Source: an uncultured Muribaculaceae bacterium
GTDB taxonomy: Bacteria; Bacteroidota; Bacteroidia; Bacteroidales; Muribaculaceae
Assembly: GCA_910577315.1 (NCBI GenBank)
Contig: CAJTME010000005.1
Span: forward strand, 31,709-95,708
Length of the DNA stretch: 64,000 nucleotides
Reading direction: 5' to 3'
Positions 1-8,001 of this stretch are shown here, in pieces; the stretch's first letter is position 1, and the number at the start of each line of letters is the position of its first letter. The position numbers were made by a program, and so were the translations under genes. Below the pieces are notes generated by a model. It was not told the origin of the DNA. It saw nothing but the letters and a program-made list of their open reading frames with translations, and made no database searches.

Positions 1-1206
1 CAGGCGTTCGCGGTGTCAATCGCCAGCCGCGTCGGCACCGGAAACCTTGCCGGAGTGGCGTCGGCCATCGCCATCGGCGGACCCGGCGCCGTGTTCTGGA
101 TGTGGGTAATCGCCCTGCTCGGAGCGGCCACAGCCTTTGCGGAATCAACGCTGGCCCAGCTGTTCAAGCGCAAGGGAGCGAAATCGTTTATCGGCGGTCC
201 CGCCTATTACATTCTCCACGGCCTCCACAACCGTCCCTGGGCCGTGACCTTCGCCATCCTCATCACCCTCACTTTCGGATTCGCGTTCAATTCGGTGCAG
301 GCCAACACCATCGCCGACGCCATGCACACCTCGTTCGCCCTCCCCGCCGAATGGGTGTCGGTGGCCCTGATGCTGCTGACGCTGGCGATAATCTGCGGCG
401 GCATCCAGCGCATATCGCGTTTCAGCGAAATCATCGTGCCGGTTATGGCCATAGGATATATAATATTGGCCGTGGTCATCGTGGCGATGAACATCCACCG
501 CGTACCTGAGGTGCTGGCACTTATTTTCGAGAACGCATTCGGAGTCAACCAGGCCGTCGGCGGGTCGGTTGGCGTTGCATTGGTAATGGGCATAAAACGC
601 GGGCTGTTCAGCAACGAGGCCGGCGAAGGTTCTACCCCAAACGCCGCCGCAACGGCCGCCGTGTCGCATCCTGTGAAGCAAGGTCTCATACAGGCGCTCG
701 GCGTATATACCGACACACTGGTGATATGCTCATGCACGGCTTTCATAATCCTTTGCAGCGGGCTGTATCTTGATGGACACGACGGGATAGCCCTTACACA
801 AAAAGCCATCGACGCCGGCCTCGGCGCCGGGAACTCGACGGTAGGCTCGACATTCGTCACCATCGCCATATTTTTCTTCGCGTTCACAAGCATCATCGCA
901 AACTATTATTACGGCGAGACCAACCTGCGCTTCATCCACAACAGCGACAGGCTGATATATGCCTACCGGGTGGCTGCTGCCGTTATGGTCTATATCGGCG
1001 GAGTGGCATCGCTCGACTTCGTATGGGGCTTCGCCGACGTGACGATGGCGCTGATGACGCTGTGCAACCTGGCGGCCATCGTGGCCCTGGCCAAATATGT
1101 GGTGGTACTCCTGCGCGACTACACCTCACAGCGGCGATTGGGCGACCCTGTGTACCGCGCGTCAACGCTCCCCGAAATCGCCGATGAGACGCCCTGCTGG
1201 AAATAG
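1..1206 (+). CDS. AGCS-family amino acid:Na+ symporter, 5'-truncated by window edge
   Basis: Inner-membrane sodium-coupled carrier for alanine or glycine. The frame is open from base 1, so the N-terminus lies outside the window; the GTG at 13 is not a credible start. About 401 residues are visible, against roughly 450-500 for the family. The AGCS signature GGPGAVFWMW is near the beginning, with a conserved GTGN and AESTLAQLF around it, and the equally characteristic GLFSNEAGEGSTPNAAATA is in the middle. Some eight to nine hydrophobic segments follow. The substrate cannot be told from sequence. It is followed after about 30 bases by the LolE-like permease gene on the same strand. Confidence 0.93.
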   Translation, partial: QAFAVSIASRVGTGNLAGVASAIAIGGPGAVFWMWVIALLGAATAFAESTLAQLFKRKGAKSFIGGPAYYILHGLHNRPWAVTFAILITLTFGFAFNSVQANTIADAMHTSFALPAEWVSVALMLLTLAIICGGIQRISRFSEIIVPVMAIGYIILAVVIVAMNIHRVPEVLALIFENAFGVNQAVGGSVGVALVMGIKRGLFSNEAGEGSTPNAAATAAVSHPVKQGLIQALGVYTDTLVICSCTAFIILCSGLYLDGHDGIALTQKAIDAGLGAGNSTVGSTFVTIAIFFFAFTSIIANYYYGETNLRFIHNSDRLIYAYRVAAAVMVYIGGVASLDFVWGFADVTMALMTLCNLAAIVALAKYVVVLLRDYTSQRRLGDPVYRASTLPEIADETPCWK

Positions 1207-1235
1207 ACGCTCACGTATTTAAAATTACCTTGTTA

Positions 1236-2489
1236 ATGAAGTTCAACTACTGGTTTTCACAACGGATAAGACTGCGCAAGGGCGCTCCGGCGAGCACTTC
1301 GACCGGGGTGGTCATTGCCGTGGCCGGCGTGGCGTTGGCGCTGATGGTCATGGAACTCAGCCTCGCCGTGGTGGCCGGGTTCAAACATGAAATAGAGCGC
1401 AAGGTTCTGGGATTTGACGCTCCGGTGACGGTAAACCCGGCGTACGATTACCACACCGGGCTTTCAGCCGACGAGATGCGCCTGAGCGACACTCTGGCAG
1501 GAATTGTCAAGGCGACTGTGCCCGAGGCTGTGACAGTGCCGGTGTTCCGGCGCCATGCGATTTTGAAAACCGATACAGACTTCATGGCCGTTGAATGTCT
1601 GGCACGCGGAAGCAGTCACGACGATTCATTTGAGCGCGGCAATATGGTGGAAGGCTCATGGCCTGATTTCGCCGGAGAAAACGCCGACGACAGCATCGTG
1701 ATTTCCGAGCCGATGGCGACAAAACTTAATGTAGCCACCGGCGACAGGATATTCATGTATTTTTTCGTTGACAACGCCCCCAAAGCCCGCAGGGCGTATA
1801 TCAGCGGGCTATACAGGTCAAATTTCGGCGAATATGACAATTCAATCATATATACCTCGCTCGGGCTGATGCAGGGGCTCGGAGATGGCGGCCGAGATAC
1901 AGCCACCGGGGTGGCTCTCGAAGGAATTTCCCGCGACGGAATCGAGGCAGCCGCCGAGCGATTGCAGTCGGCGCTGCTCGACGCCTACCGCGAAGGCCGC
2001 ATAGGCGAAGTATATCCCGTCGACAACATTTTCCACACCGGCGCTATATTTTTCAGCTGGCTCGACCTGCTCGACACCAATGTCGTTGTGATTTTCATAC
2101 TGATGGTGTGCGTTGCGGCTTTCACGCTGATTTCAAGCCTGTTCATCATCATTCTCGACCGGGTGTCGACCATCGGTGTGCTGCGCGCTCTGGGTGCCAC
2201 CCGGGGTCAGGTGAGCGCGGTGTTTGTCAATGTCGCCCTGCGGCTGGTGGGGCTGGGCATGCTGGCGGGCAATGCCGTTGCTCTCGGGATAATCGCATTG
2301 CAGAACGCCACCCACTTTCTTCCGCTCGACCCGCAGATGTACTATCTGTCACACGTGCCGTTTGAAATCAGCCTGCCGGCCATCCTGCTTCTCAACGCCG
2401 GCGTAGGCGCCGGGGCGTGGCTGCTGCTGATTCTGCCCGCACGTCTGGCTGCCCGAATCGACCCTGCGGCCACGATGCGCTACGAGTAA
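1236..2489 (+). CDS. FtsX/LolE-like ABC transporter permease
   Basis: Permease of the MacB/LolCE/FtsX superfamily, probably moving lipoproteins from the inner membrane toward the outer membrane. The ATG at 1236 is preferred over the TTG two codons upstream because MKFNYWFSQRIRLRKG is the usual beginning of this Bacteroidales family. It has one membrane segment near residues 25-50, a large periplasmic domain, then three segments in the last 150 residues carrying the FtsX core (RVSTIGVLRALGATRGQV). No ATPase gene is adjacent, so the partner is encoded elsewhere. Length of 417 residues is normal. LolE function is inferred from family, not proven. Confidence 0.88.
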   Translation: MKFNYWFSQRIRLRKGAPASTSTGVVIAVAGVALALMVMELSLAVVAGFKHEIERKVLGFDAPVTVNPAYDYHTGLSADEMRLSDTLAGIVKATVPEAVTVPVFRRHAILKTDTDFMAVECLARGSSHDDSFERGNMVEGSWPDFAGENADDSIVISEPMATKLNVATGDRIFMYFFVDNAPKARRAYISGLYRSNFGEYDNSIIYTSLGLMQGLGDGGRDTATGVALEGISRDGIEAAAERLQSALLDAYREGRIGEVYPVDNIFHTGAIFFSWLDLLDTNVVVIFILMVCVAAFTLISSLFIIILDRVSTIGVLRALGATRGQVSAVFVNVALRLVGLGMLAGNAVALGIIALQNATHFLPLDPQMYYLSHVPFEISLPAILLLNAGVGAGAWLLLILPARLAARIDPAATMRYE

Positions 2490-2609
2490 TCTTTTTTGGC
2501 ACGGTATTTGTTAATATTCAGGAATGAGGCATTTCGATTTTAACAATTCACGTTTTATTCGTATATTTGCCCCTTGAATTCTTAACAACGTGTTTCAATT
2601 AAAGTGTTA
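2490..2609. promoter_or_regulatory. Candidate rsfS-ftsH promoter
   Basis: The gap before rsfS contains TATATTTG at 2562-2569, matching the Bacteroidota -7 consensus TAnnTTTG about 40 bases before the ATG. No convincing -33 TTTG is seen, so the call rests on one box. Confidence 0.45.
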
Positions 2610-2969
2610 ATGACAATAACAGATACCCGCGAACTCATCATCGATGCAATACGCGACCGCAAGGGCCGTTCAATCACCCTTGTCGACCTTGAAAAAATCC
2701 CCGGCGCATCCGCGCAATCCTTCATCATAGCCGAAGGCACCTCCACCACCCAGGTCAGCGCCATAGCCGACCACCTGCGCGAGCGTCTGCTCGACGACGC
2801 CGGCATCAAGCCGTTCAACTCAGACGGCAACCGCGAGAATTCGGAGTGGATCGTGCTGGACTACGGCGACGTGTGGGTGCATATCTTCCTGCCCGAGGCC
2901 CGCATGCGCTACAATCTGGAAGAACTTTGGAACGACGCCGAAATCACCGATTACCCCGATCTTGACTAA
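2610..2969 (+). CDS. rsfS: Ribosome silencing factor RsfS
   Basis: Binds ribosomal protein L14 on the large subunit and blocks subunit joining when nutrients are scarce. The product is 119 residues, the usual family size. The RsfS signature is clear near the C-terminal half: WIVLDYGDVWVHIFLPEAR followed by YNLEELW. The ATG at 2610 is chosen over the in-frame GTG at 2604 because it places the conserved beginning (TDTRELIIDAIRD) at the N-terminus. ftsH follows after 37 bases on the same strand, a common Bacteroidales pairing, so the two are probably co-transcribed. Confidence 0.95.
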   Translation: MTITDTRELIIDAIRDRKGRSITLVDLEKIPGASAQSFIIAEGTSTTQVSAIADHLRERLLDDAGIKPFNSDGNRENSEWIVLDYGDVWVHIFLPEARMRYNLEELWNDAEITDYPDLD

Positions 2970-3006
2970 TCCGCCCACGCGGCTCCTCCCATAATTATTT
3001 GAATAA

Positions 3007-5061
3007 ATGTTCCCAACCCCTAACTCCGATCCCGGCAAGAAACGCCCGTTCAAAATCAACCTTTGGTGGATGTACGCCATCGTGCTGCTGTTTCTTCTCG
3101 GCATATATTATCTCGACGACAATTCGGTGACCCGCACCGTCAGCTATTCGGACTTTGAAAGCTATGTCGTCAAGGACCACGGCATCCGCAAGATTGTCGT
3201 CTACACCGACAAACGGATGGCCGAAGGTTTCCTCACCGACTCGCTCGCCCACGAACTTTTCAAAGGCAACGGCATCGGCGACACCCAGATTGTAGCCAAA
3301 GTCGAGACGGACATACCGTCGGCCGACAAATTCGACTCTAAAATCGACGAGTGGAGAGCCTCAGGCGCTTTCACCGGCGACGTGAAATATGAACGCAGCA
3401 GCCAGTTCAGTTCATTCCTGTGGTCGCTGGCTCCGATTGTCATCCTCGTTATAGCGTGGATATGGATCATGCGCCGCATGAGCGGCGGTGGCGGTGCCGG
3501 CGGTGGCGGCGGAGTTTTCTCCGTAGGCAAGTCGAAGGCCATGCTTTTTGACAAAAACAACGCCAACAAGGTGACTTTCAAGGACGTCGCAGGTCTTTCC
3601 GAGGCCAAGACGGAGATTGAGGAAATAGTCGAATTCCTGAAAAACCCCAAGCGCTACACCGACCTCGGCGGCAAAATTCCCAAGGGAGCCCTCCTCGTAG
3701 GCCCTCCCGGCACAGGTAAAACCCTGCTCGCCAAGGCTGTGGCCGGCGAGGCAAACGTACCCTTCTTCTCAATGTCGGGTTCGGACTTCGTCGAAATGTT
3801 CGTGGGCGTCGGCGCCTCGCGTGTCCGCGATCTGTTCCGCCAGGCCAAGGAAAAAGCTCCATGCATCGTGTTCATTGACGAAATCGACGCCGTTGGCCGC
3901 GCCCGCGGACGCAATGCCAACATGGGCTCGAACGACGAACGCGAGAACACCCTCAACCAGCTTCTTACAGAAATGGACGGCTTCGGCAGCAACAGCGGCG
4001 TAATCATACTGGCCGCCACCAACCGCGCCGACATCCTCGACAAGGCCCTGATGCGCGCCGGACGTTTCGACCGACAGATTTACGTTGACCTGCCCGACCT
4101 GCCCGACCGTGTGGCCATATTCAAGGTGCACCTGCGCAACATCAAGACAGACTCGTCGCTCGACATCGAGCTGCTTGCCCGCCAAACCCCCGGTTTCTCC
4201 GGCGCAGACATCGCCAACGTGTGCAACGAGGCCGCCCTCATCGCAGCCCGCAACAACAAGAGCGTGGTGACCAAAGAGGACTTCTCGGCTGCCGTCGACC
4301 GCATCATCGGCGGTCTCGAAAAGCGTTCAAAAATCACCACAGCCGAAGAAAAACGCTCAATCGCCATCCATGAAGCCGGCCATGCAACCGTATCATGGCA
4401 CCTGCGCTACGCCAACCCCCTGGTGAAAGTCACCATTGTGCCCCGCGGAAAAGCCCTGGGCGCCGCATGGTATCTCCCGGAAGAACGCCAGATTACCCCC
4501 TCCCAGGTAATCCTTGACGAAATCTGCGCCACCCTCGGCGGGCGCGCCGCCGAAGAAGTTTTCCTCGGCCGTATATCGACCGGCGCTGCAAACGACCTCG
4601 AGCGCGTCACAAAACAGGCCTATGCAATGGTGGTGTACTACGGTATGAGCGACCGTCTGCCCAACCTGTCGTACTACGACTCGACCGGTCAGGACTACGG
4701 TTTCACCAAACCCTACTCCAACGAACGCGCCCAAATCATTGATGAAGAGGTGTCACGCATCATCACCGAGCAATACGAGCGGGCCAAAGAAATCCTGCGC
4801 AAACATGCCGAAGGTCATGCAAAACTCACCGAAGTGCTCATCACCCGCGAGGTAATCTTCACCCAGGATGTCATCGACATCTTCGGCGAACGACCCTGGA
4901 AAAGCCGCACCGACGAAATCCTGGCCGAGGATCCCCGGCTCCTACCGACCGCAGAGGACAAGGAGTCTTCCGAGAACTCCGAAAACTCCGAGAGCTCGGA
5001 GAACGCAGAGAACTCGGAGAACGCAGAGAACTCGGAGAGCTCGGAGAATCCCAATTCATAA
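3007..5061 (+). CDS. ftsH: ATP-dependent zinc metalloprotease FtsH
   Basis: Membrane-anchored AAA+ protease that degrades membrane proteins and unstable regulators. Membrane segments lie near residues 17-36 and 137-157, with a periplasmic domain between and a Gly-rich linker after the second. The Walker A GPPGTGKT is at 232-239, Walker B CIVFIDEIDAVG starts at 286, and the zinc site HEAGH is at 455-459. All catalytic elements are intact in 684 residues. The C-terminus is odd: roughly the last 35 residues are a Glu-Asn/Ser/Ala repeat built from in-frame 9-base units, a likely disordered, length-variable tail. A strong terminator follows. Confidence 0.98.
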   Translation: MFPTPNSDPGKKRPFKINLWWMYAIVLLFLLGIYYLDDNSVTRTVSYSDFESYVVKDHGIRKIVVYTDKRMAEGFLTDSLAHELFKGNGIGDTQIVAKVETDIPSADKFDSKIDEWRASGAFTGDVKYERSSQFSSFLWSLAPIVILVIAWIWIMRRMSGGGGAGGGGGVFSVGKSKAMLFDKNNANKVTFKDVAGLSEAKTEIEEIVEFLKNPKRYTDLGGKIPKGALLVGPPGTGKTLLAKAVAGEANVPFFSMSGSDFVEMFVGVGASRVRDLFRQAKEKAPCIVFIDEIDAVGRARGRNANMGSNDERENTLNQLLTEMDGFGSNSGVIILAATNRADILDKALMRAGRFDRQIYVDLPDLPDRVAIFKVHLRNIKTDSSLDIELLARQTPGFSGADIANVCNEAALIAARNNKSVVTKEDFSAAVDRIIGGLEKRSKITTAEEKRSIAIHEAGHATVSWHLRYANPLVKVTIVPRGKALGAAWYLPEERQITPSQVILDEICATLGGRAAEEVFLGRISTGAANDLERVTKQAYAMVVYYGMSDRLPNLSYYDSTGQDYGFTKPYSNERAQIIDEEVSRIITEQYERAKEILRKHAEGHAKLTEVLITREVIFTQDVIDIFGERPWKSRTDEILAEDPRLLPTAEDKESSENSENSESSENAENSENAENSESSENPNS
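4962..5049 (+). repeat. In-frame short tandem repeat encoding the FtsH acidic tail
   Basis: Near-perfect 9-base units of the type GAG AAC TCN, with GAG AAC GCA and GAG AGC TCG variants, repeat about ten times at the 3' end of ftsH. Every unit keeps the reading frame. The unit structure suggests expansion and contraction by replication slippage. Confidence 0.85.
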
Positions 5062-5087
5062 ACCAACGTCAAGTTGGTCGCAGAAAA

Positions 5088-5129
5088 AGCCGTGTTGGTC
5101 GATATTATTCGGCCGACACGGCTTTTTTT
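5088..5129 (+). terminator. Intrinsic terminator after ftsH
   Basis: A 15-base stem (AGCCGTGTTGGTCGA at 5088-5102 pairing with 5109-5123 through a few G-U pairs) with a six-base loop is followed by a run of T at 5124-5129. It closes the rsfS-ftsH unit and directly abuts the next promoter. Confidence 0.8.
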
Positions 5130-5131
5130 CG

Positions 5132-5139
5132 TAACTTTG
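5132..5139 (+). promoter_or_regulatory. Candidate -7 box for the TonB receptor operon
   Basis: TAACTTTG matches TAnnTTTG and ends only five bases before the ATG at 5145. If used, the transcript would have almost no leader. No -33 TTTG is found at the expected spacing, where the ftsH terminator stem lies. Confidence 0.45.
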
Positions 5140-5144
5140 CCTCC

Positions 5145-7190
5145 ATGAAATTCCAGTTACTTATCACATTGCTTTTGATTCCAGGTGCAATTTTTTCACA
5201 GGAAAAATCAGACACTACCGAGTTGCGTGAGGTCGTCGTCACAGGCCAGTCGGCCTCCCAACGCCTCGCCGTCACCACTCTCGGTGCAGAGAGCCTCGAA
5301 CTGGCCAAACTGAATATGGCTCCCGCGCTGTTTGGCGAACACGACATCATCAAATCGCTGTCGCTGCTTCCAGGCGTCCACTCGGAGGGCGAGGGCATAG
5401 GCGGATTCGAGGTGCGAGGCGGCACATCGTCCCAAAACCTAATCCTGCTCGACGGCATGACGCTATACAATCCGGCTCACATCATGGGCGTATTCTCCAC
5501 ATTCAACGACCAGGCCGTGGGTCGCGCCACCCTCTACAAGGGCCCCATCCCGGCTAATTACGGAGGCGCCGTCTCATCGGTGCTCGACACATCGCTGGGT
5601 GCCGGCGACATGGAATCCTACCACGGCAGCGCCACCATAGGACTGCTCGCAGCCAAAATCAAAGCCGAGGGCCCCATCGTGAAAGACAAACTCTCGTTTT
5701 CGGTGACAGCACGCCGCTCTTACGTCGACCTGTTCCTGAAACTCATTCCCGAATACCGCAGCACGGTGATGAACTTCTATGACGTCACTGCCAAACTGCG
5801 CTACAACTCATCGCGCGGCGACATCGTAGACGCCTCGTTCATCGCCGCCCGCGACAATCTCGGCATCAGCGACATAATGCAGATGCACTGGGGAAACATC
5901 GCCGGGTCGGTCAACTGGATTGCCCCGCGCGGCGACTCGTGGCGCTTCACCACCACCGCATCCGTCACAAACTATGACGCCGACATGGCGATGGCCATCA
6001 TGCGCACCGACCAAACCCTCCGCGAGTACACACGGAATTTCTCCCTTAACGAAAAAATCGCCTTCTCGCCATCAGAAGGACACATATTCGAGTTCGGCGC
6101 CCGCTCGGAACTGCTGCGCGTAAAATCAGGCGAGTTTCTGCTCAATGCCACGGCCCAACGTGAAATTCGCTCGGGATGGCAAAATGCCCTGTGGATTGAC
6201 TATGACGGCACCATAATCCCACGCCTGTCATTGGAGGCCGGAATAAGGTTCAGCTTGTTCTCGGCCCTCGGCGGCCACCAGTTCAACAGCTTTGACGCCA
6301 TTGAGGAACCCAGGCCCGATTTCCAGTCAAAGACCTGGTTCAATCCAGAACCTCGCGCGAGCCTGAAATTCGAGCTCAACCATTGCCATAACCTAAAAGC
6401 GGGTGCGGCGCTCACCACCCAGAACCTGCATGCCATACGCAGCAGTTCGACCAGCTTCCCTTTTGACCGCTACGCAATCACGTCGGCCACCGTGCGCCCC
6501 GAAACCTCGGCGCAGTATGGACTCGGATATTCGGGCATGACAGATGACGGCGCCTTCGACTGGTCGGCCGAAGCATACTACAAGGACATGAACAATGTGT
6601 ATGACTACCGCGACGGCCTCTCGATGTTCTCAAATGTCAATCTCGAAAGCTCCATTCTGGGCGGCAAAGGACGCAGCTACGGTCTCGAACTGATGGTGCG
6701 CAAAAACGCAGGCCGCGTTACGGGCTGGCTGTCGTACACCCTCGCCAAGACACAGACACGCATCGAGGGCATAAACGACGGCCGCTGGTATGACGCCGGC
6801 AACGACCGCCGCCACGATTTCACGGCTGTCGCCCTGTGGCAAATTACCCGCACGTGGCAACTTTCCGGCTCGTGGACCTTCTCGTCAGGGCAGCCCCTCA
6901 CGGCGCCCGACGTCAAATATGAGCTGGACGGTCAGACCATATATTACTATTCCAAGCGCAACGGCTACCGCATCCCCTCGTCGCACCGACTCGACCTCTC
7001 GGCCATCTACACCCACGTCGGTCGCAAGCTGACCTATCAGTGGGCCTTCGGAATCTACAACGCCTACGGACACATGAATCCGTTCATCGTATATTTCGAG
7101 GACGATCCCTCTAAGCCCTCAGGTACCCGCGCCGTCCAGCAATCGCTGTTCTGCATGCTGCCATCCGTTTCCTACACCCTCAAATTCTGA
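5145..7190 (+). CDS. TonB-dependent outer-membrane receptor
   Basis: Ligand-gated outer-membrane barrel driven by TonB. Residues 1-18 form a signal peptide (LLITLLLIPGAIFS). A TonB-box-like ELREVVVTGQ follows at about residue 27, then a plug domain with GIGGFEVRGG and NLILLDGMTLYNPAHIMG, then a barrel ending in an aromatic C-terminal strand (SVSYTLKF). It lacks the N-terminal carboxypeptidase-like domain of SusC proteins and, at 681 residues, is shorter than SusC. It is followed four bases later by a DUF4249 lipoprotein gene, a recurrent Bacteroidota pairing. The substrate is unknown; starch is unlikely given the lack of SusC/SusD features. Confidence 0.93.
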   Translation: MKFQLLITLLLIPGAIFSQEKSDTTELREVVVTGQSASQRLAVTTLGAESLELAKLNMAPALFGEHDIIKSLSLLPGVHSEGEGIGGFEVRGGTSSQNLILLDGMTLYNPAHIMGVFSTFNDQAVGRATLYKGPIPANYGGAVSSVLDTSLGAGDMESYHGSATIGLLAAKIKAEGPIVKDKLSFSVTARRSYVDLFLKLIPEYRSTVMNFYDVTAKLRYNSSRGDIVDASFIAARDNLGISDIMQMHWGNIAGSVNWIAPRGDSWRFTTTASVTNYDADMAMAIMRTDQTLREYTRNFSLNEKIAFSPSEGHIFEFGARSELLRVKSGEFLLNATAQREIRSGWQNALWIDYDGTIIPRLSLEAGIRFSLFSALGGHQFNSFDAIEEPRPDFQSKTWFNPEPRASLKFELNHCHNLKAGAALTTQNLHAIRSSSTSFPFDRYAITSATVRPETSAQYGLGYSGMTDDGAFDWSAEAYYKDMNNVYDYRDGLSMFSNVNLESSILGGKGRSYGLELMVRKNAGRVTGWLSYTLAKTQTRIEGINDGRWYDAGNDRRHDFTAVALWQITRTWQLSGSWTFSSGQPLTAPDVKYELDGQTIYYYSKRNGYRIPSSHRLDLSAIYTHVGRKLTYQWAFGIYNAYGHMNPFIVYFEDDPSKPSGTRAVQQSLFCMLPSVSYTLKF

Positions 7191-7194
7191 CCCG

Positions 7195-8001
7195 ATGAAA
7201 TACCTGAAATATATTTCCCTGGCCATGCTGCCGCTCGCATGTTCATGCGAAAAAGAGCTTGATTTCAAGTACACCGACATCGAACCTATACTTGTGATCG
7301 AAGGATACCAAAATGAGGAAGGCTCATCGGTGGCGCTCACCCTGACCACCCCGATGGACGAGCCGATGGACCTCACGCGCCTCACCGATGCATCCGTCAC
7401 AATTGCGGACCTTACGGAAAGCCGCGCCATAACCCTCAGCCCGGATGTTGAAGGTAATTTCGTTTCCTCAGAGGCAGGTGTCCCGGGACATGAGTACCGG
7501 CTTACGGTTGTCCGCAATGGAAAAACCCACTCCGCCCAGGCGTTCATGGGCAAGCCGACCGCTATATTCGGCCTCGAATTCCAATGGATTAAGATGCCAT
7601 ACGACTATGTCGCCGTGCTGCAGGTCTCGTTTGAAGACAACCCAACCACGGCCGGCGATTCCTACTGGGTGCGCATCTACCGCAACGGCGAGCCTTACAC
7701 CTGGACGGTGGTCACCGACAACATCGCTGTTGACGGCCGCATCGATGAGGTGATAATGACTTCGCGCAAAGACCTGGACGAGGAAGACGACGACGAGGCC
7801 CTGCGCGACGGCGACATCGTGACCGCCACCGTCTGCCCCATCTCACGCTCCATGCGCGATTATCTTGAAGCGCTATCGACGGGCGGCAGCAACGGCCCCC
7901 GCATGTTCGAGGGTGATTTCTGCCTCGGGTTCTTCCTCCCGGCGCCGGTGACGGAATCCTCCATCACCTTCCGCCCCGACGAAATGGAAGAATACAAATG
8001 A
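7195..8001 (+). CDS. DUF4249-family outer-membrane lipoprotein
   Basis: Lipoprotein of unknown function that habitually accompanies TonB receptors. The signal peptide ends in a lipobox (LACSCEKE); Cys18 is the likely lipidated residue and the EKE after it resembles the Bacteroidota surface-export signal. The domain reads as a beta-rich DUF4249 fold (IEPILVIEGYQNEEG, VSFEDNPTTAGDSYWVRIYRNG). It lies between the receptor and the kinase, and its stop overlaps the kinase ATG by four bases, so translation is probably coupled. A role as receptor partner or lid is inferred. Confidence 0.88.
   Translation: MKYLKYISLAMLPLACSCEKELDFKYTDIEPILVIEGYQNEEGSSVALTLTTPMDEPMDLTRLTDASVTIADLTESRAITLSPDVEGNFVSSEAGVPGHEYRLTVVRNGKTHSAQAFMGKPTAIFGLEFQWIKMPYDYVAVLQVSFEDNPTTAGDSYWVRIYRNGEPYTWTVVTDNIAVDGRIDEVIMTSRKDLDEEDDDEALRDGDIVTATVCPISRSMRDYLEALSTGGSNGPRMFEGDFCLGFFLPAPVTESSITFRPDEMEEYK

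Noticed and set aside
1230..1235. TTG start for the LolE-like permease and GTG starts for rsfS and the amylase
   Set aside because: In each case an ATG two codons downstream fits the family beginning better.
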